In this document: piece after piece, positions 1 to 9,023 of the stretch | Numbering within the stretch: position 1 is the stretch's first letter | Layout: each line of letters begins with the position of its first letter | NCBI GenBank assembly: GCA_016745075.1 | Contig: JADGDD010000003.1 | Span: 186,001 to 250,000 of the forward strand | Direction of reading: 5' to 3' | Source of the DNA: Planctomycetota bacterium | Lineage (GTDB): Bacteria; Planctomycetota; UBA11346 | DNA: 64,000 bases | Translations under genes and position numbers: made by a program | Notes under the pieces: generated by a model | What the model saw: only the letters and a program-made list of their open reading frames with translations | What the model was told of the DNA's origin: nothing | Databases searched by the model: none

Positions 1-1
1 T

Positions 2-898
2 AGTGCCCAAGTTGATTTGCGTTTGTCTACCGTTCCGTCATCTGGCGGAGAGAAAATGGTTTTACGAATTTTGGATAAAACTCTAGTTGGTTTAAATATT
101 GATAGTCTCGGGTTGTCGCCACATTTAATAGAGCCGATGAAAGGTGTCATCAATAGACCCAATGGGATTTTGTGTGTAACTGGGCCAACGGGATCTGGTA
201 AGACAACAACTTTATATGCATGCCTTGGGGAACTTGCAAAAAGTACACGTAATATAACAACGATAGAAGACCCCATAGAATACAGAATTGGTGGCATTAC
301 ACAAATTCAGGTGAATACCAAAATAGATTTAGATTTCCCGGCTATTCTTCGAGCCTGTTTACGGCAAGACCCAGATATTTTATTGGTAGGTGAAATACGA
401 GACGAAGAAACTGCCCAAGTTGCCATTCAGGCTTCGCTTACTGGTCATTTAGTGGTGGCTACAGTCCACACCAAAGATGCTCCATCCGTTGTTACGCGAC
501 TTATGGATTTAGGTGTATCTGGTTATAATTTGGCACACGGTTTATTGGGGAGTATTAGCCAACGTTTAGTACGTCGTATCTGTCCGCACTGTAAAGAGTC
601 TGTTCTTATGGATGAACGAATTAGAAATATGCTTGGTTTTGAGCAAGAGATAACAACTTGGCGAGGAACTGGATGTAAAAGTTGTCATAATACCGGATAT
701 ATTGGCCGTTTGCCAATTATGGAAATTATGACAATGACCCCAGCAGTTCGTGAACAGGTAACGATGCAAGCGAAGTTATCTGCGGTTGTAGATGCTGCGG
801 CAGAGGAAGGATATAGGCCAATGTTGCAAGATGGCTTGGTGAAGGTCTTGAGCGGAGAAACGACGATAGACGAAGTCTTACGGGTTGTGGCCTTGTAG
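2..898 (+). CDS. Type II secretion / type IV pilus assembly ATPase, GspE/PilB family (5' end outside window)
   Basis: Cytoplasmic hexameric ATPase that powers pseudopilus or pilus assembly. The reading frame is open from base 2, so the N-terminal domain lies upstream and only the last 298 residues are seen. A TTG at 17 lies inside the conserved stretch before GEKMVLR and is not a real start. Visible motifs are Walker A GPTGSGKTT, the Walker B region LLVGEIRDEETA, a His-box-like ATVHTKDAPS, and a zinc-binding four-cysteine module (CPHC, then CKSC about 70 residues later). The end (GETTIDEVLRVV) is typical of the family. I cannot choose between GspE and PilB because the N-terminus and the other secretion genes are not in the window. 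A receiver-domain gene follows 46 bp downstream. Confidence 0.9.
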   Translation, partial: SAQVDLRLSTVPSSGGEKMVLRILDKTLVGLNIDSLGLSPHLIEPMKGVINRPNGILCVTGPTGSGKTTTLYACLGELAKSTRNITTIEDPIEYRIGGITQIQVNTKIDLDFPAILRACLRQDPDILLVGEIRDEETAQVAIQASLTGHLVVATVHTKDAPSVVTRLMDLGVSGYNLAHGLLGSISQRLVRRICPHCKESVLMDERIRNMLGFEQEITTWRGTGCKSCHNTGYIGRLPIMEIMTMTPAVREQVTMQAKLSAVVDAAAEEGYRPMLQDGLVKVLSGETTIDEVLRVVAL

Positions 899-944
899 AG
901 GCTGTTGTGAAGAATAAAGTAATACGTATGAGAGGGTCGTGTTG

Positions 945-1397
945 ATGAAAATAGCTGTGCCAGCCCCAGACGTCTTGATCATAGATGATAGTGCCGAAGT
1001 CCGCCAACTATTGGTGCAGGCACTGAATGATATTGGTGTTTTTGAAATAGAAGAAGCGTGTAATGGAGCCGACGGTTTATCTGCGGCAGCACTAGAACAG
1101 CCAGATTTAATTTTACTTGATCAGGTGATGTCTGCACAAACTGGAGAAGATATATTGCCCTCTTTGCGGGAGCTATTACCCAATGCACTTATTTTCATGG
1201 TGAGTAGTATAAAAGAGCGTAGTTTTATTTTAAAAATGAAAAACCTTGGGGCAAATAATTATATATTAAAAACAGATTCCGATTTCCCAATAATCGTCCA
1301 GAGAAAAATTATGAAGGCATGGGGCCAGAGTGATGTGCGGACTGATCGTTTTAGTAGTGGTGAAGGTCATGGAACAACCATTATTCCATTTGGATAA
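945..1397 (+). CDS. Stand-alone response regulator receiver (CheY-like)
   Basis: A 150-residue single-domain receiver with no output domain. All key residues are present: acidic pair D14/D15, phospho-acceptor D59 (LILLDQ), S87/S88 at the switch position and K109 (YILK). An upstream GTG at 939 is possible, but AGAGGG at 931-936 is correctly spaced for the ATG at 945. It follows the GspE/PilB ATPase by 46 bp and ends 7 bp before the next gene, so it may be co-transcribed and could modulate the secretion or pilus machine. No cognate histidine kinase is visible. Confidence 0.85.
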   Translation: MKIAVPAPDVLIIDDSAEVRQLLVQALNDIGVFEIEEACNGADGLSAAALEQPDLILLDQVMSAQTGEDILPSLRELLPNALIFMVSSIKERSFILKMKNLGANNYILKTDSDFPIIVQRKIMKAWGQSDVRTDRFSSGEGHGTTIIPFG

Positions 1398-1404
1398 ATA
1401 TCGT

Positions 1405-2304
1405 ATGAGGATACTACATTGGTTGGTGCTTCTGTGTTGGTGCCTACCGATGTCGGCAGAGCAAATTCATCTACAGGTGGAATCTGTGCAGATACAGGCA
1501 TCAACAGACAAGAGCATAAGTTGTTTAGTGACTGGCCGTTACGCATTGACTGCCGATGATACGGTTCGATTGACCAGCCGTTGGTTTTCTGGACCAATGA
1601 CACATATTCCTCTGGTATTTTACCGTTCAGAACAAAAAATTGTATCGGATACGGCATGGGAGGCGTATGTCACAAAATATATGTCGTATGTAGAGCGTTC
1701 GCAATATCCTTTTTTTATACAATGTCAGCAGAGTAGCACCAGATTTGATGCAAAGGGAATGTTGATCAACATTCAAACGGAAGAACTTTATTTTTTCCCA
1801 GCCACAGAATACAAAGAACAACAACGATTTGCTGATTCGTCCATTCCAAGTATTGAAGAGGCAGAAGCCATGATTCAAGCACTGCAAACAGATAGCATTG
1901 ATGATGAAATATTGCATCCCTATAAAGAAGAATGTGCTACTGAAGACCCCGTCGATGCAGCTTTGGCTTATGTCAGTAAAGAAATGAACGGTCTTGATCA
2001 GCATATTCAAGCAGGGCAAGGAGGCGGTGGTTTTATGCCTGAAGCATTGATGCGACAGTCATTAAAAATGGAACGTATTATTCGTCGGAACAATCCTGAT
2101 GAAATCTGTGCTTTGGCATTGGAGCATATTGAACAAGATAAAAAACGTGTCTTGCGCCGTTTGCAAAGGGTTCAGAAGCGTGCTCAAGAGAAAACCTCTA
2201 TGCATGACCGGCATTTTCTTTTGTCGTATACAGCCTTACATGCAGAAACAGAATGGTGTCGCTTATGTGCGTTGGCCGCCCATATAGAAAACGGACAACG
2301 TTGA
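1405..2304 (+). CDS. Secreted protein of unknown function
   Basis: I do not recognise this 299-residue protein. From the ATG at 1405 it begins MRILHWLVLLCWCLPMSAEQ, a good Sec signal peptide with likely cleavage after MSA. An in-frame start as early as 1330 would overlap the receiver gene and hide the signal peptide, so I prefer 1405. The first half is beta-rich. The second half is mainly helical and charged (roughly residues 150-295), with a Gly-rich spot AGQGGGG and scattered cysteines. Its position 7 bp after the receiver gene suggests one transcript with the ATPase and receiver. A periplasmic accessory role is a guess from position only. Confidence 0.7.
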   Translation: MRILHWLVLLCWCLPMSAEQIHLQVESVQIQASTDKSISCLVTGRYALTADDTVRLTSRWFSGPMTHIPLVFYRSEQKIVSDTAWEAYVTKYMSYVERSQYPFFIQCQQSSTRFDAKGMLINIQTEELYFFPATEYKEQQRFADSSIPSIEEAEAMIQALQTDSIDDEILHPYKEECATEDPVDAALAYVSKEMNGLDQHIQAGQGGGGFMPEALMRQSLKMERIIRRNNPDEICALALEHIEQDKKRVLRRLQRVQKRAQEKTSMHDRHFLLSYTALHAETEWCRLCALAAHIENGQR

Positions 2305-2398
2305 CTCTGAGCAGTTAGACTTAGCATCTCAGCTATCATTCATACCCATATCTCTGCCTCTGTGCAGGGGTACACCATCTTTCTTTTAGGAGTTTTCT

Positions 2399-2902
2399 AT
2401 GTCACGTTATCTACTCACTGCTTTATTGGTTGTATTCACTGCTGGTGGACTTGTTGCTATTGAGACAGAAGGCGCTCAAGAAACTGTAGCAATGACTTCC
2501 GTTCAGAAGCAGATTGTTGTGCTAGGGTCGGAAAAAGAAGGTGAAGAAGAGTCTTTAGAGGACTGCATGGATGAAATGTCTAGCATGCTTAAAGAATTGA
2601 GAAAAGGTTTAAAAAATGAGTCGCTTACAACAGAACGGTCGCTTGAATTGATAGCGGATATTCAAGAAGAAGCACTTGAATGCAAAGCAATGAATCCAAG
2701 TATTATTAAAGAACTGCCGGAAGACCAACAGGCAAAAGCTGTTTGTGAATATCGCAAACAAATGGCAGGTCTTGTTATTGTCTTCTTAGAAGTGGAAATT
2801 GCATTGCTTGAAGGTGATACAGATGCAGCACAGGCCCTCATTAAAAAATCATACGGCGCAAAAAAAACAGGTCATAAACAATTTATTAAAGATGAAGAAT
2901 AA
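2399..2902 (+). CDS. Small secreted, charged helical protein of unknown function
   Basis: 167 residues starting with a signal peptide (MSRYLLTALLVVFTAGGLVA). The mature part is acidic and helical, with Glu/Lys-rich stretches that could form a coiled coil. TAGGAG at 2386-2391 is a good ribosome site, 7 bp from the start. The gene stands alone, 94 bp after the previous one, and a strong intrinsic terminator follows. No family is recognised. Confidence 0.7.
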   Translation: MSRYLLTALLVVFTAGGLVAIETEGAQETVAMTSVQKQIVVLGSEKEGEEESLEDCMDEMSSMLKELRKGLKNESLTTERSLELIADIQEEALECKAMNPSIIKELPEDQQAKAVCEYRKQMAGLVIVFLEVEIALLEGDTDAAQALIKKSYGAKKTGHKQFIKDEE

Positions 2903-2943
2903 AGTGGTGCGTAAAAGCGCATCATGTATTCAATACTAATCAA

Positions 2944-2976
2944 AAGCTCATTTCTGTTATAGGAATGGGCTTTTTT
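2944..2976 (+). terminator. Intrinsic terminator after the secreted helical protein gene
   Basis: An 11-bp stem (2944-2954 with 2962-2972, including G-T pairs) closes a 7-nt loop and runs straight into six T residues (2971-2976). Confidence 0.8.
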
Positions 2977-3011
2977 GGTTGTATCAGAAGCGTAGCAATT
3001 ACGGAGTATTC

Positions 3012-3632
3012 ATGAATATTTTTGTTTTGGGCGATAGTATCTCTATTCATTATGGCCCCTTTTTAGAGCGTTATCTCGCTGGTAGCATGGGCTATGCCCG
3101 AAAAAGTGGAGAGGAAGAAGCGCTTAAAAACCTAGATGTTCCCTGTGGTGCAAATGGTGGTGATTCGTCTATGGTGCTTGCTTACCTTCGGGCTCAAAAA
3201 AAGTTCGGTACTTTTCCGCATGATTTACTTATGCTCAACTGTGGATTGCATGATATCAAAACAGATGTTGCGACAGGACAGAAACAGGTGCCGTTGGAGC
3301 TGTATCAGAAAAATCTCCAAGAAATTATTCAATGTGTACAAACTCTCCAGACTGCTTTGGTATGGCTGCGAACGACGCCAGTTGTCGATATCATCCATAA
3401 TAAACCAGATGCTGGTTTTCATCGTTTTGCTTCCGATGTAGATGTGTATAACAGTGCGGCAGATGCTCTCATGAAGGATGCAGGAATTCCGGTTATAGAC
3501 CTGTACGCTTTTACACAGAATATGAGTGATGATCGTTATTGTGACCATGTTCATTTTAAAGAACATGTACAAGAAAAACAGGCGGCTTTTATTGCAGGCT
3601 GGCTTATGGCATTTAAAAGTCAGTTTCAATAA
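3012..3632 (+). CDS. SGNH/GDSL-family hydrolase
   Basis: 206-residue serine esterase or lipase-like enzyme. The nucleophile block is at the very N-terminus (MNIFVLGDSIS, Ser9 in GDS). A Gly-containing block GANGGDS follows, then NCGLHD in place of the usual GxND, and a C-terminal DHVHF block supplies the catalytic Asp-x-x-His. A TTG 33 bp upstream is in frame, but GGAG at 3003-3006 is placed for the ATG at 3012. There is no signal peptide, so it is probably cytoplasmic. The substrate cannot be predicted. It lies just after a terminator and stands alone. Confidence 0.8.
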   Translation: MNIFVLGDSISIHYGPFLERYLAGSMGYARKSGEEEALKNLDVPCGANGGDSSMVLAYLRAQKKFGTFPHDLLMLNCGLHDIKTDVATGQKQVPLELYQKNLQEIIQCVQTLQTALVWLRTTPVVDIIHNKPDAGFHRFASDVDVYNSAADALMKDAGIPVIDLYAFTQNMSDDRYCDHVHFKEHVQEKQAAFIAGWLMAFKSQFQ

Positions 3633-3768
3633 ATTATTGTTGAACCATATGACCGACATATCCCTCTAATTGAGTCAATAAAATCAAGTAATCATGTAGG
3701 CGTGTCATTTAGACAGGGTTTTTAGCGTTTAAATGGGCGTTAGTGGATATAAAATATAAAAACAGATT

Positions 3769-3784
3769 TGGCACAGCATTGGCT
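3769..3784 (+). promoter_or_regulatory. Sigma-54-type promoter upstream of the Hsp20/DegP operon
   Basis: The sequence TGGCAC-AGCAT-TGGCT matches the RpoN -24/-12 pattern, with GG and GC exactly 10 nt apart and one mismatch in the -12 block. The expected start site near 3796 would leave a leader of about 35 nt before the ATG at 3831. No RpoN-dependent activator or activator site was identified. Confidence 0.5.
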
Positions 3785-3830
3785 CTCCTTAAAATAGTCA
3801 CAATAACCACATTACATAAGGAGAATGGTC

Positions 3831-4235
3831 ATGTTGACAGTAAGAAGCCCGTTTTTAGATACTTTCTCAGCAGTGCGTGAGGCTTTGTATGCCTACGGTC
3901 CAGAGCAACGTGAAGATGTTGATTGGTCTATTACCAAGGATGAACAAGGCATTACGCTCTCCGCGGCATTGCCAGGCATAGATAGTGATGCCATAGAGCT
4001 ACAGCTTGAAAAAGGTGTGCTACAAATTGCTGTAGAGCGAAAGGTCGTGGCTCCAAAGGGAGCACGTACGGTACGTGAAGAATCGAGTTCATGGTCAGGA
4101 ACGTATCGATATAGACTTCCAGCCGAAGTAGATGTAGAACAAGTCTCAGCGCTATATAAAAAAGGCATCATTTCCATAGCCTTGCCTCTGAAACAAGCAG
4201 CTCAACCCAAACGTATTGTCGTAGAAAAAGCATAG
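3831..4235 (+). CDS. Small heat-shock protein, Hsp20/alpha-crystallin family
   Basis: 134-residue ATP-independent holdase chaperone. The alpha-crystallin domain spans about residues 35-125: SAALPGIDSDAIELQLEKGVLQI in two strands, then a loop, SSSWSGTYRYRLP and the signature ALYKKGIISIALP (A-x-x-x-G-x-L type). It ends with a short basic tail. AAGGAG at 3818-3823 suits the ATG at 3831; the ATG at 3825 is too close. It is the first of three genes (Hsp20, Hsp20, DegP) behind a sigma-54-like site, so it probably belongs to a protein-damage response. Confidence 0.93.
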   Translation: MLTVRSPFLDTFSAVREALYAYGPEQREDVDWSITKDEQGITLSAALPGIDSDAIELQLEKGVLQIAVERKVVAPKGARTVREESSSWSGTYRYRLPAEVDVEQVSALYKKGIISIALPLKQAAQPKRIVVEKA

Positions 4236-4272
4236 ACTCATAACAACTTCCAAAAGAACGAAAGGATATATC

Positions 4273-4605
4273 ATGACTTCAACAACTCAAACAACATGCG
4301 AAACAGTTAATCCACGCCAAGTTGCACAGGCGGCCATCAATATTTATGAAACAGAATCAGCTTACGCCATTCATGCAGATGTTCCTGGCGCAGATGCAGA
4401 GGCAGTGCAGGTACACTGTGAAAATGGTAAACTGATATTTCAAGCACAAGCAGATGATGGTTGGACTTGGGAACGTACTGTTTCTTTGCCACGTTCAGGA
4501 GACGTAGAGGGTATTGCTGCTGAATGTGCTAATGGTGTACTTCGGATTAGTGTTCCGAAATCAGCTGCAAGTAGAAAGCGAAGCATCTCCGTAAGCCAAG
4601 GCTAA
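4273..4605 (+). CDS. Second, short small heat-shock protein (Hsp20 family)
   Basis: 110 residues, nearly all alpha-crystallin domain (INIYETESAYAIHADVPGAD to CANGVLRISVPKS). It is shorter than its neighbour, with a reduced N-terminal arm, which in this family usually affects oligomer size. It lies 37 bp after the first Hsp20 gene and 46 bp before degP with no terminator between, consistent with an operon. The two Hsp20 proteins are clearly diverged, so this is an old pair and not a recent duplication. Confidence 0.9.
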   Translation: MTSTTQTTCETVNPRQVAQAAINIYETESAYAIHADVPGADAEAVQVHCENGKLIFQAQADDGWTWERTVSLPRSGDVEGIAAECANGVLRISVPKSAASRKRSISVSQG

Positions 4606-4651
4606 TCGTCTCGTCTCTGCTAGTGACCATCGTAATAAGAAAGGAATAAGT

Positions 4652-6094
4652 ATGCAAAATATTGTCTCTCGTTTATCCAGTGCGCTTGTATGCAGCATGG
4701 TTTTAAGTATTTCCCCAACCGTTGCCACATTAGGAGCGGTAGAGCAGACCACTCATGATAGTATCGCGCTATTAAAAGCACAGGGTAATGCATTTAGTTC
4801 TGTGGCAGCAAAAGTTATGCCAGCAGTCGTGTATATTGCTGTCGAAAAGAAAATTGTTCAATCAGAACATCAATTTAAAGGCGGCCATCCTTTTGAACAT
4901 TTCTTTAGACAAGGGCCACCACATCAGCAAAGAAAACAGCCACATACACAAGGTGGTCAAGGCAGCGGATTTATTGTTACCGAAAACGGATATATTCTTA
5001 CCAATAATCATGTAGTTGAGGGAGCAGATTTAATAACCGTCACATTAGATGATGATCGAGAATATGAGGCTGAGATTATTGGTACTGATCCGAACTCAGA
5101 TATTGCTCTGATTAAAATTGATGGTGAGGGTTTACCCATTGTGCCGATGGGATCATCAGATGATACGAGTATTGGTAGCTGGGTACTTGCCGTTGGAAAC
5201 CCTTTTGGTTTAGATCAAACGATTACTGCAGGCATTATTAGTGCGAAGGGAAGGACGACTGTTGGTATTTTAGGACGAGAAGGTTACGAAAACTTTATTC
5301 AAACGGATGCGGCAATTAATCCAGGAAATTCTGGTGGTCCTTTGGTAGATCTCGATGGTGAGGCTGTCGGTATCAATACCGCCATTTTCTCGCGTTCTGG
5401 TGGTTCGATGGGGATTGGTTTTGCTATACCAATGGACATGGTTAAACCAATCTATGAACAATTACGCGAGCATGGCAGTGTTATTCGTGGTTTTCTTGGT
5501 GTTATGTTGCAACCACTGACACCAGATTTAGCTAAAGGTTTTGACATTGAAATAAATGGCGGGGCACTTATTAGTGAAGTCATGGATGACACTCCAGCAG
5601 CACAAGCAGGACTCCAGCAGGGAGACATTATTCTTGGTGTTGAAGAGAAAAAAATCGATAATCTCCATACCTTACGTAATCACATTGCATTTATTCTACC
5701 AGACACAACCGTCACTATGCACGTTTTACGTAATGGTGAGCACATCGACATTGATGTAACCATTGGTAGTCGTGCAAGTACGCAGAGTATACAATTGGGC
5801 CTGCATGGTGGAGACGGTTACACAGGTCTTCGTGTAGAAACTTTATCAGAAAAAATCAAAGAGAACCTTGGTATTGATAACGGTGTGCTGATTAGTCAGG
5901 TAGAAGAAGATTCTCCTGCTGCTCAAGCAAATTTGCAACCTGGTCAAATAATAGTGGGGGTCAATCAGCATCGAATCAGCTCACCACAAGAATTAAAGGC
6001 AGCGGTACAACAAGCAAACGAACAGAAGAGTAATCTTTTATTGTTAATTCGGGATGGTGAACGTGCCCGTTATGTGGTTCTTAAAATACAATAG
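4652..6094 (+). CDS. degP: Periplasmic serine protease/chaperone, DegP/HtrA (Do) family
   Basis: 480 residues. A signal peptide covers about residues 1-30. The trypsin-like domain has the full triad H120 (TNNHVVEGA), D150 (NSDIALIK) and S227 (GNSGGPLVD). A flexible His/Gln/Gly-rich LA-like loop lies at about 70-103. Two PDZ domains follow (about 275-365 and 385-478), as in DegP/DegQ. It degrades or refolds damaged envelope proteins. As third gene of the Hsp20 operon it extends the stress response from cytoplasm to periplasm. It ends at a strong hairpin. The DegP/DegQ distinction is not safe from sequence alone. Confidence 0.93.
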   Translation: MQNIVSRLSSALVCSMVLSISPTVATLGAVEQTTHDSIALLKAQGNAFSSVAAKVMPAVVYIAVEKKIVQSEHQFKGGHPFEHFFRQGPPHQQRKQPHTQGGQGSGFIVTENGYILTNNHVVEGADLITVTLDDDREYEAEIIGTDPNSDIALIKIDGEGLPIVPMGSSDDTSIGSWVLAVGNPFGLDQTITAGIISAKGRTTVGILGREGYENFIQTDAAINPGNSGGPLVDLDGEAVGINTAIFSRSGGSMGIGFAIPMDMVKPIYEQLREHGSVIRGFLGVMLQPLTPDLAKGFDIEINGGALISEVMDDTPAAQAGLQQGDIILGVEEKKIDNLHTLRNHIAFILPDTTVTMHVLRNGEHIDIDVTIGSRASTQSIQLGLHGGDGYTGLRVETLSEKIKENLGIDNGVLISQVEEDSPAAQANLQPGQIIVGVNQHRISSPQELKAAVQQANEQKSNLLLLIRDGERARYVVLKIQ

Positions 6095-6170
6095 TATTTA
6101 TGAGCACGTGTGAAGGAGAGAGTAGTACCCTTTTTGCAAATTCCTTGATTAAGGTCCCTATTATTACAGA

Positions 6171-6212
6171 AGCCCTTTCTTCTCTGTTTTTATATACAGA
6201 AAAGAAAGGGCT
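6171..6212. terminator. Hairpin between convergent degP and pgi, probable bidirectional terminator
   Basis: 16-nt arms (6171-6186 and 6197-6212) pair with a single mismatch around a 10-nt loop. It lies between two convergent genes. The T-run after the right arm is weak, but the stem is long. Confidence 0.65.
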
Positions 6213-6245
6213 ATTTGTGTTATAGGTCCAGCTACGAAAAAAAGT

Positions 6246-7676
6246 TTAGCAGATTTTTTGTTCGCGGGCTTTGTATTCTTCTAAGGCTTTTGCTTTATCT
6301 TCAAAGCCAGCACGTCCATGCTGAGCGAATAGGGCTTGTTTGTTGGAATCGATGCCCGGTTGGTTGAATGGGTCTATGCCATAAAGCTCTGCGCTCATCA
6401 CAGTGGAAAGCTGTAACATGTAGAAAAGCCCACCCATGGAAGCAGGATTAACGCTATCCAATAAAATCGTCATATTTGGGCGGCCAGACTCAGCAATTTC
6501 TTGAACGGCTGTGTAATAGCTATTTTTGACAATTGATTCAATGGAGCTGCCACCAAGGTAAGCAACAGCTTCAATTTTTGGAAAAGATTTTGGAATTTCG
6601 ATAGTGTCGCCGTGATCATCACTGACAATAAAGGTCGTTACTTTATCAAATGGGCCTTCACTATAGAGCTGCATTTGACCGTGAAGACCGCTTGGGCCAA
6701 GACATGATGATGGAGTAGGCCCCACGTGAACAGCTTTGCCTTTACGGTTTAACATTTTACCAAGGCTGACCCCCAGTAAATGGTTGTACCAATCAATGGC
6801 TCCAGCAAGACGAGAAGAAAAGCCCATAGTGGCATGAATCGTTTTGCGGCGTTTACGTGTTAAGAGGTAGTGAATGAGCGAGTGCATGTAAGCAGGGTTG
6901 CTCCATGCATCGCCATGCCAGCAACGCTCTTCCATAGCGCGAGCACCAGCAAGCACAGCTTCAATATCTACACCAGCAAGAGCGGCAGTGAAGAGGGAAT
7001 AATTACCAAAGACACCGTAGCGATCACCAAGGTATTCTGGCCATGGTAATACTGGAATTTTTTCTTCATTTGTAATTTCAATGAGCGGACTGCGTTCAAC
7101 ATCTGTGCAGAGTAAGATTTGTTTGGTTACAGCCGTTTTTGTTGCGTTTTTCTTCAACCAATCGATCAGCCACAGGAAGATGCCAACTGACTCAACCGTG
7201 GTGCCAGTGCGGCAGATAACTTGGAAGAGCGTTTTCTTTGGATCAATAACCGAAATAACATCTTCAATGGCTACGGGGTCGGTGTTTTCCAAAAACAAAA
7301 TTTTAGGTGGTTTGACTTCTTTTGTTTTCGCTTTGCCTTTAGCAGCTGTAGCAAGGTTACGGTGATGTGGACAAAGCGACTCAATCAGGCTTTTTGCCAT
7401 CAATGACGCGCCCCCGCTTCCAATAACAACGATATATTCCCATTTGCCAGTATGTTTGGCTATAAGCTCATGTAAGTCAGTCAGATCTTGATGTGGAGAA
7501 TCGAACCATGAACTTTCTTTCGTTTCACGTAATTCAGCAATATTTTCATGATGTTTAGGAATCTTAGCGATGAGCGTATCCATCTCTGAATCGGTTAAAC
7601 CATGTGTAGCACCAATGGCACCAGCAAGGCAATTTGTATAATCCAGCTGCGGACAGCTGCTCGTCAGATTCGTCAT
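6246..7676 (-). CDS. pgi: Glucose-6-phosphate isomerase
   Basis: 476-residue cytoplasmic enzyme interconverting glucose-6-phosphate and fructose-6-phosphate. The sugar-phosphate-binding SIS fold is visible (VVIGSGGASLMAKSL), with FGVFGNYSLF, the HATMGFSSRLAGAIDWYNHLLG block and a C-terminal NQPGIDSNKQALF stretch carrying the usual Gln-x-Gly and Lys residues. It is shorter than the 550-residue enterobacterial form and closer to compact PGIs. In-frame TTG at 7697 is possible, but GGGAG lies 9 bp before the ATG at 7676. It stands alone, converging with degP. Confidence 0.9.
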   Translation of the reverse strand: MTNLTSSCPQLDYTNCLAGAIGATHGLTDSEMDTLIAKIPKHHENIAELRETKESSWFDSPHQDLTDLHELIAKHTGKWEYIVVIGSGGASLMAKSLIESLCPHHRNLATAAKGKAKTKEVKPPKILFLENTDPVAIEDVISVIDPKKTLFQVICRTGTTVESVGIFLWLIDWLKKNATKTAVTKQILLCTDVERSPLIEITNEEKIPVLPWPEYLGDRYGVFGNYSLFTAALAGVDIEAVLAGARAMEERCWHGDAWSNPAYMHSLIHYLLTRKRRKTIHATMGFSSRLAGAIDWYNHLLGVSLGKMLNRKGKAVHVGPTPSSCLGPSGLHGQMQLYSEGPFDKVTTFIVSDDHGDTIEIPKSFPKIEAVAYLGGSSIESIVKNSYYTAVQEIAESGRPNMTILLDSVNPASMGGLFYMLQLSTVMSAELYGIDPFNQPGIDSNKQALFAQHGRAGFEDKAKALEEYKAREQKIC

Positions 7677-7808
7677 AACCACATACTCCCAATTCAATTA
7701 CATATACACAGCCAGAGACTAGTCGTTAACACACGATTTTCAACGATTGATTAAAGGACATGCATAAATATAGATTGAAAAGAGCTTTGCGTAATCTAGG
7801 ATGGTGTC

Positions 7809-8999
7809 ATGACCGTTGCTCGTCACCTTCAGCTTGATGCCACACGTCCCACATGGGTCCATTGTGTTTCACGTTGTGTACGCAGGGCCTATCTGTGTGG
7901 GTTTGATCATACAACTGGGGTTTCCTATGAGTATCGAAAGCAATGGATAGAGCAGCGTTTACGCCTACTTGCCCAAACAGCTGCTTGCGAAGTCGCTAGT
8001 TATGCGGTGATGAGCAATCATTTGCATGTGGTTGTTCGGATGCGTCCAGATGTGGTCAAAGGATGGTCTGCTCGTTCTGTGGTTGAGCGTTGGTTGACTA
8101 TTTGGCCTCGGCAAAGGCGTGTATTTGACGAACAACCAGACAACCAAACAACCAAACAAAGAGATGAGCAAAAAGCCGAGCAAAAAGATGAAGTAAATGC
8201 TGCTACACCAACAATTGACGCGGAAACACAGCAAACTGTGTTAGTTAATGAGCAAGAAATGGCTCGTTTAATTGCCGATGAGGAGCAGGTGGCAAAGTGG
8301 CGAGAGCGTTTGGCTGATCTTAGTTGGATGATGCGTGCTCTTAAAGAACCGATTTCTCGTAGAGCTAATGCTGAAGATGGCTGTTCTGGTACCTTTTGGC
8401 AGGGTCGTTTTAAGAGTATTCCGTTGTTGGATCAGGCTGCTTTACTTGCGTGTATGGTCTATGTCGATTTGAACCCAATTCGTGCTGGGGTTGTCGATAG
8501 AGTAGAGAAGGCTCGTTTTACGAGTGCCTATGAGCGCATTCGCGTACGTAAGATAAAGCGGAGGGCAGCAGAATTACGACGTAATGGGCAGTCTGAAAGA
8601 AGCTCTGCTTTGTTGGCTCAAACGGATTTAGTAGATGAGCTTACGATTGGGGTGGAGGAATGGCTGACTCCGATTGAATCTTGTTTGCTTGCTGTAGACC
8701 AGTGTGTTTTTGTTGGAGAAGGAGAGCCGCGTCTACAAAATATGTCAGAGAATGATTATCTACGTATTGTCGATGGAACCGGCCGTTTTGTGCAATCTGG
8801 TCAAGAGAGTGTTCTGCCAGGTTTTCTCATTCCGGTGTTGGAACGATTGGATATAGACTATGAACGTTGGCGCTTGTGCATGTTTGGTCATCAACAGTTT
8901 CTTGGGTCAGCAGTGGGATGTGTGTCGTCACGTCTGGCAGAGGCAAAGCGCCGTGTGAAGAGTTGGTTACAAAACCGTTGCCTACTGTTTGCTTCTTAG
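7809..8999 (+). CDS. REP-associated (TnpA_REP-like, Y1/HUH) transposase
   Basis: 396-residue single-strand DNA transposase-like protein. The HUH metal site is H71-L72-H73 in YAVMSNHLHVVV. The block YVDLNPIRAGVV is the usual hallmark of the TnpA_REP/IS200-related group. Compared with 130-150-residue IS200 TnpA it is much longer, with an Arg/Lys-rich middle (RIRVRKIKRRAAELRR), a repetitive QPDNQTTKQRDEQK linker, and a C-terminal domain also seen in long RAYT-like proteins. No accessory tnpB and no clear REP array flank it, so it is probably a domesticated or single-copy element. An imperfect inverted match between the flanks is discussed in the findings. Confidence 0.8.
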   Translation: MTVARHLQLDATRPTWVHCVSRCVRRAYLCGFDHTTGVSYEYRKQWIEQRLRLLAQTAACEVASYAVMSNHLHVVVRMRPDVVKGWSARSVVERWLTIWPRQRRVFDEQPDNQTTKQRDEQKAEQKDEVNAATPTIDAETQQTVLVNEQEMARLIADEEQVAKWRERLADLSWMMRALKEPISRRANAEDGCSGTFWQGRFKSIPLLDQAALLACMVYVDLNPIRAGVVDRVEKARFTSAYERIRVRKIKRRAAELRRNGQSERSSALLAQTDLVDELTIGVEEWLTPIESCLLAVDQCVFVGEGEPRLQNMSENDYLRIVDGTGRFVQSGQESVLPGFLIPVLERLDIDYERWRLCMFGHQQFLGSAVGCVSSRLAEAKRRVKSWLQNRCLLFAS

Positions 9000-9023
9000 A
9001 ACAGCTTTCCCCCCATGACGATT

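Noticed and set aside
1627-2019. 130-codon open frame antisense in the secreted-protein gene
   Set aside because: The plus-strand gene has a signal peptide and good placement; the antisense frame has none.
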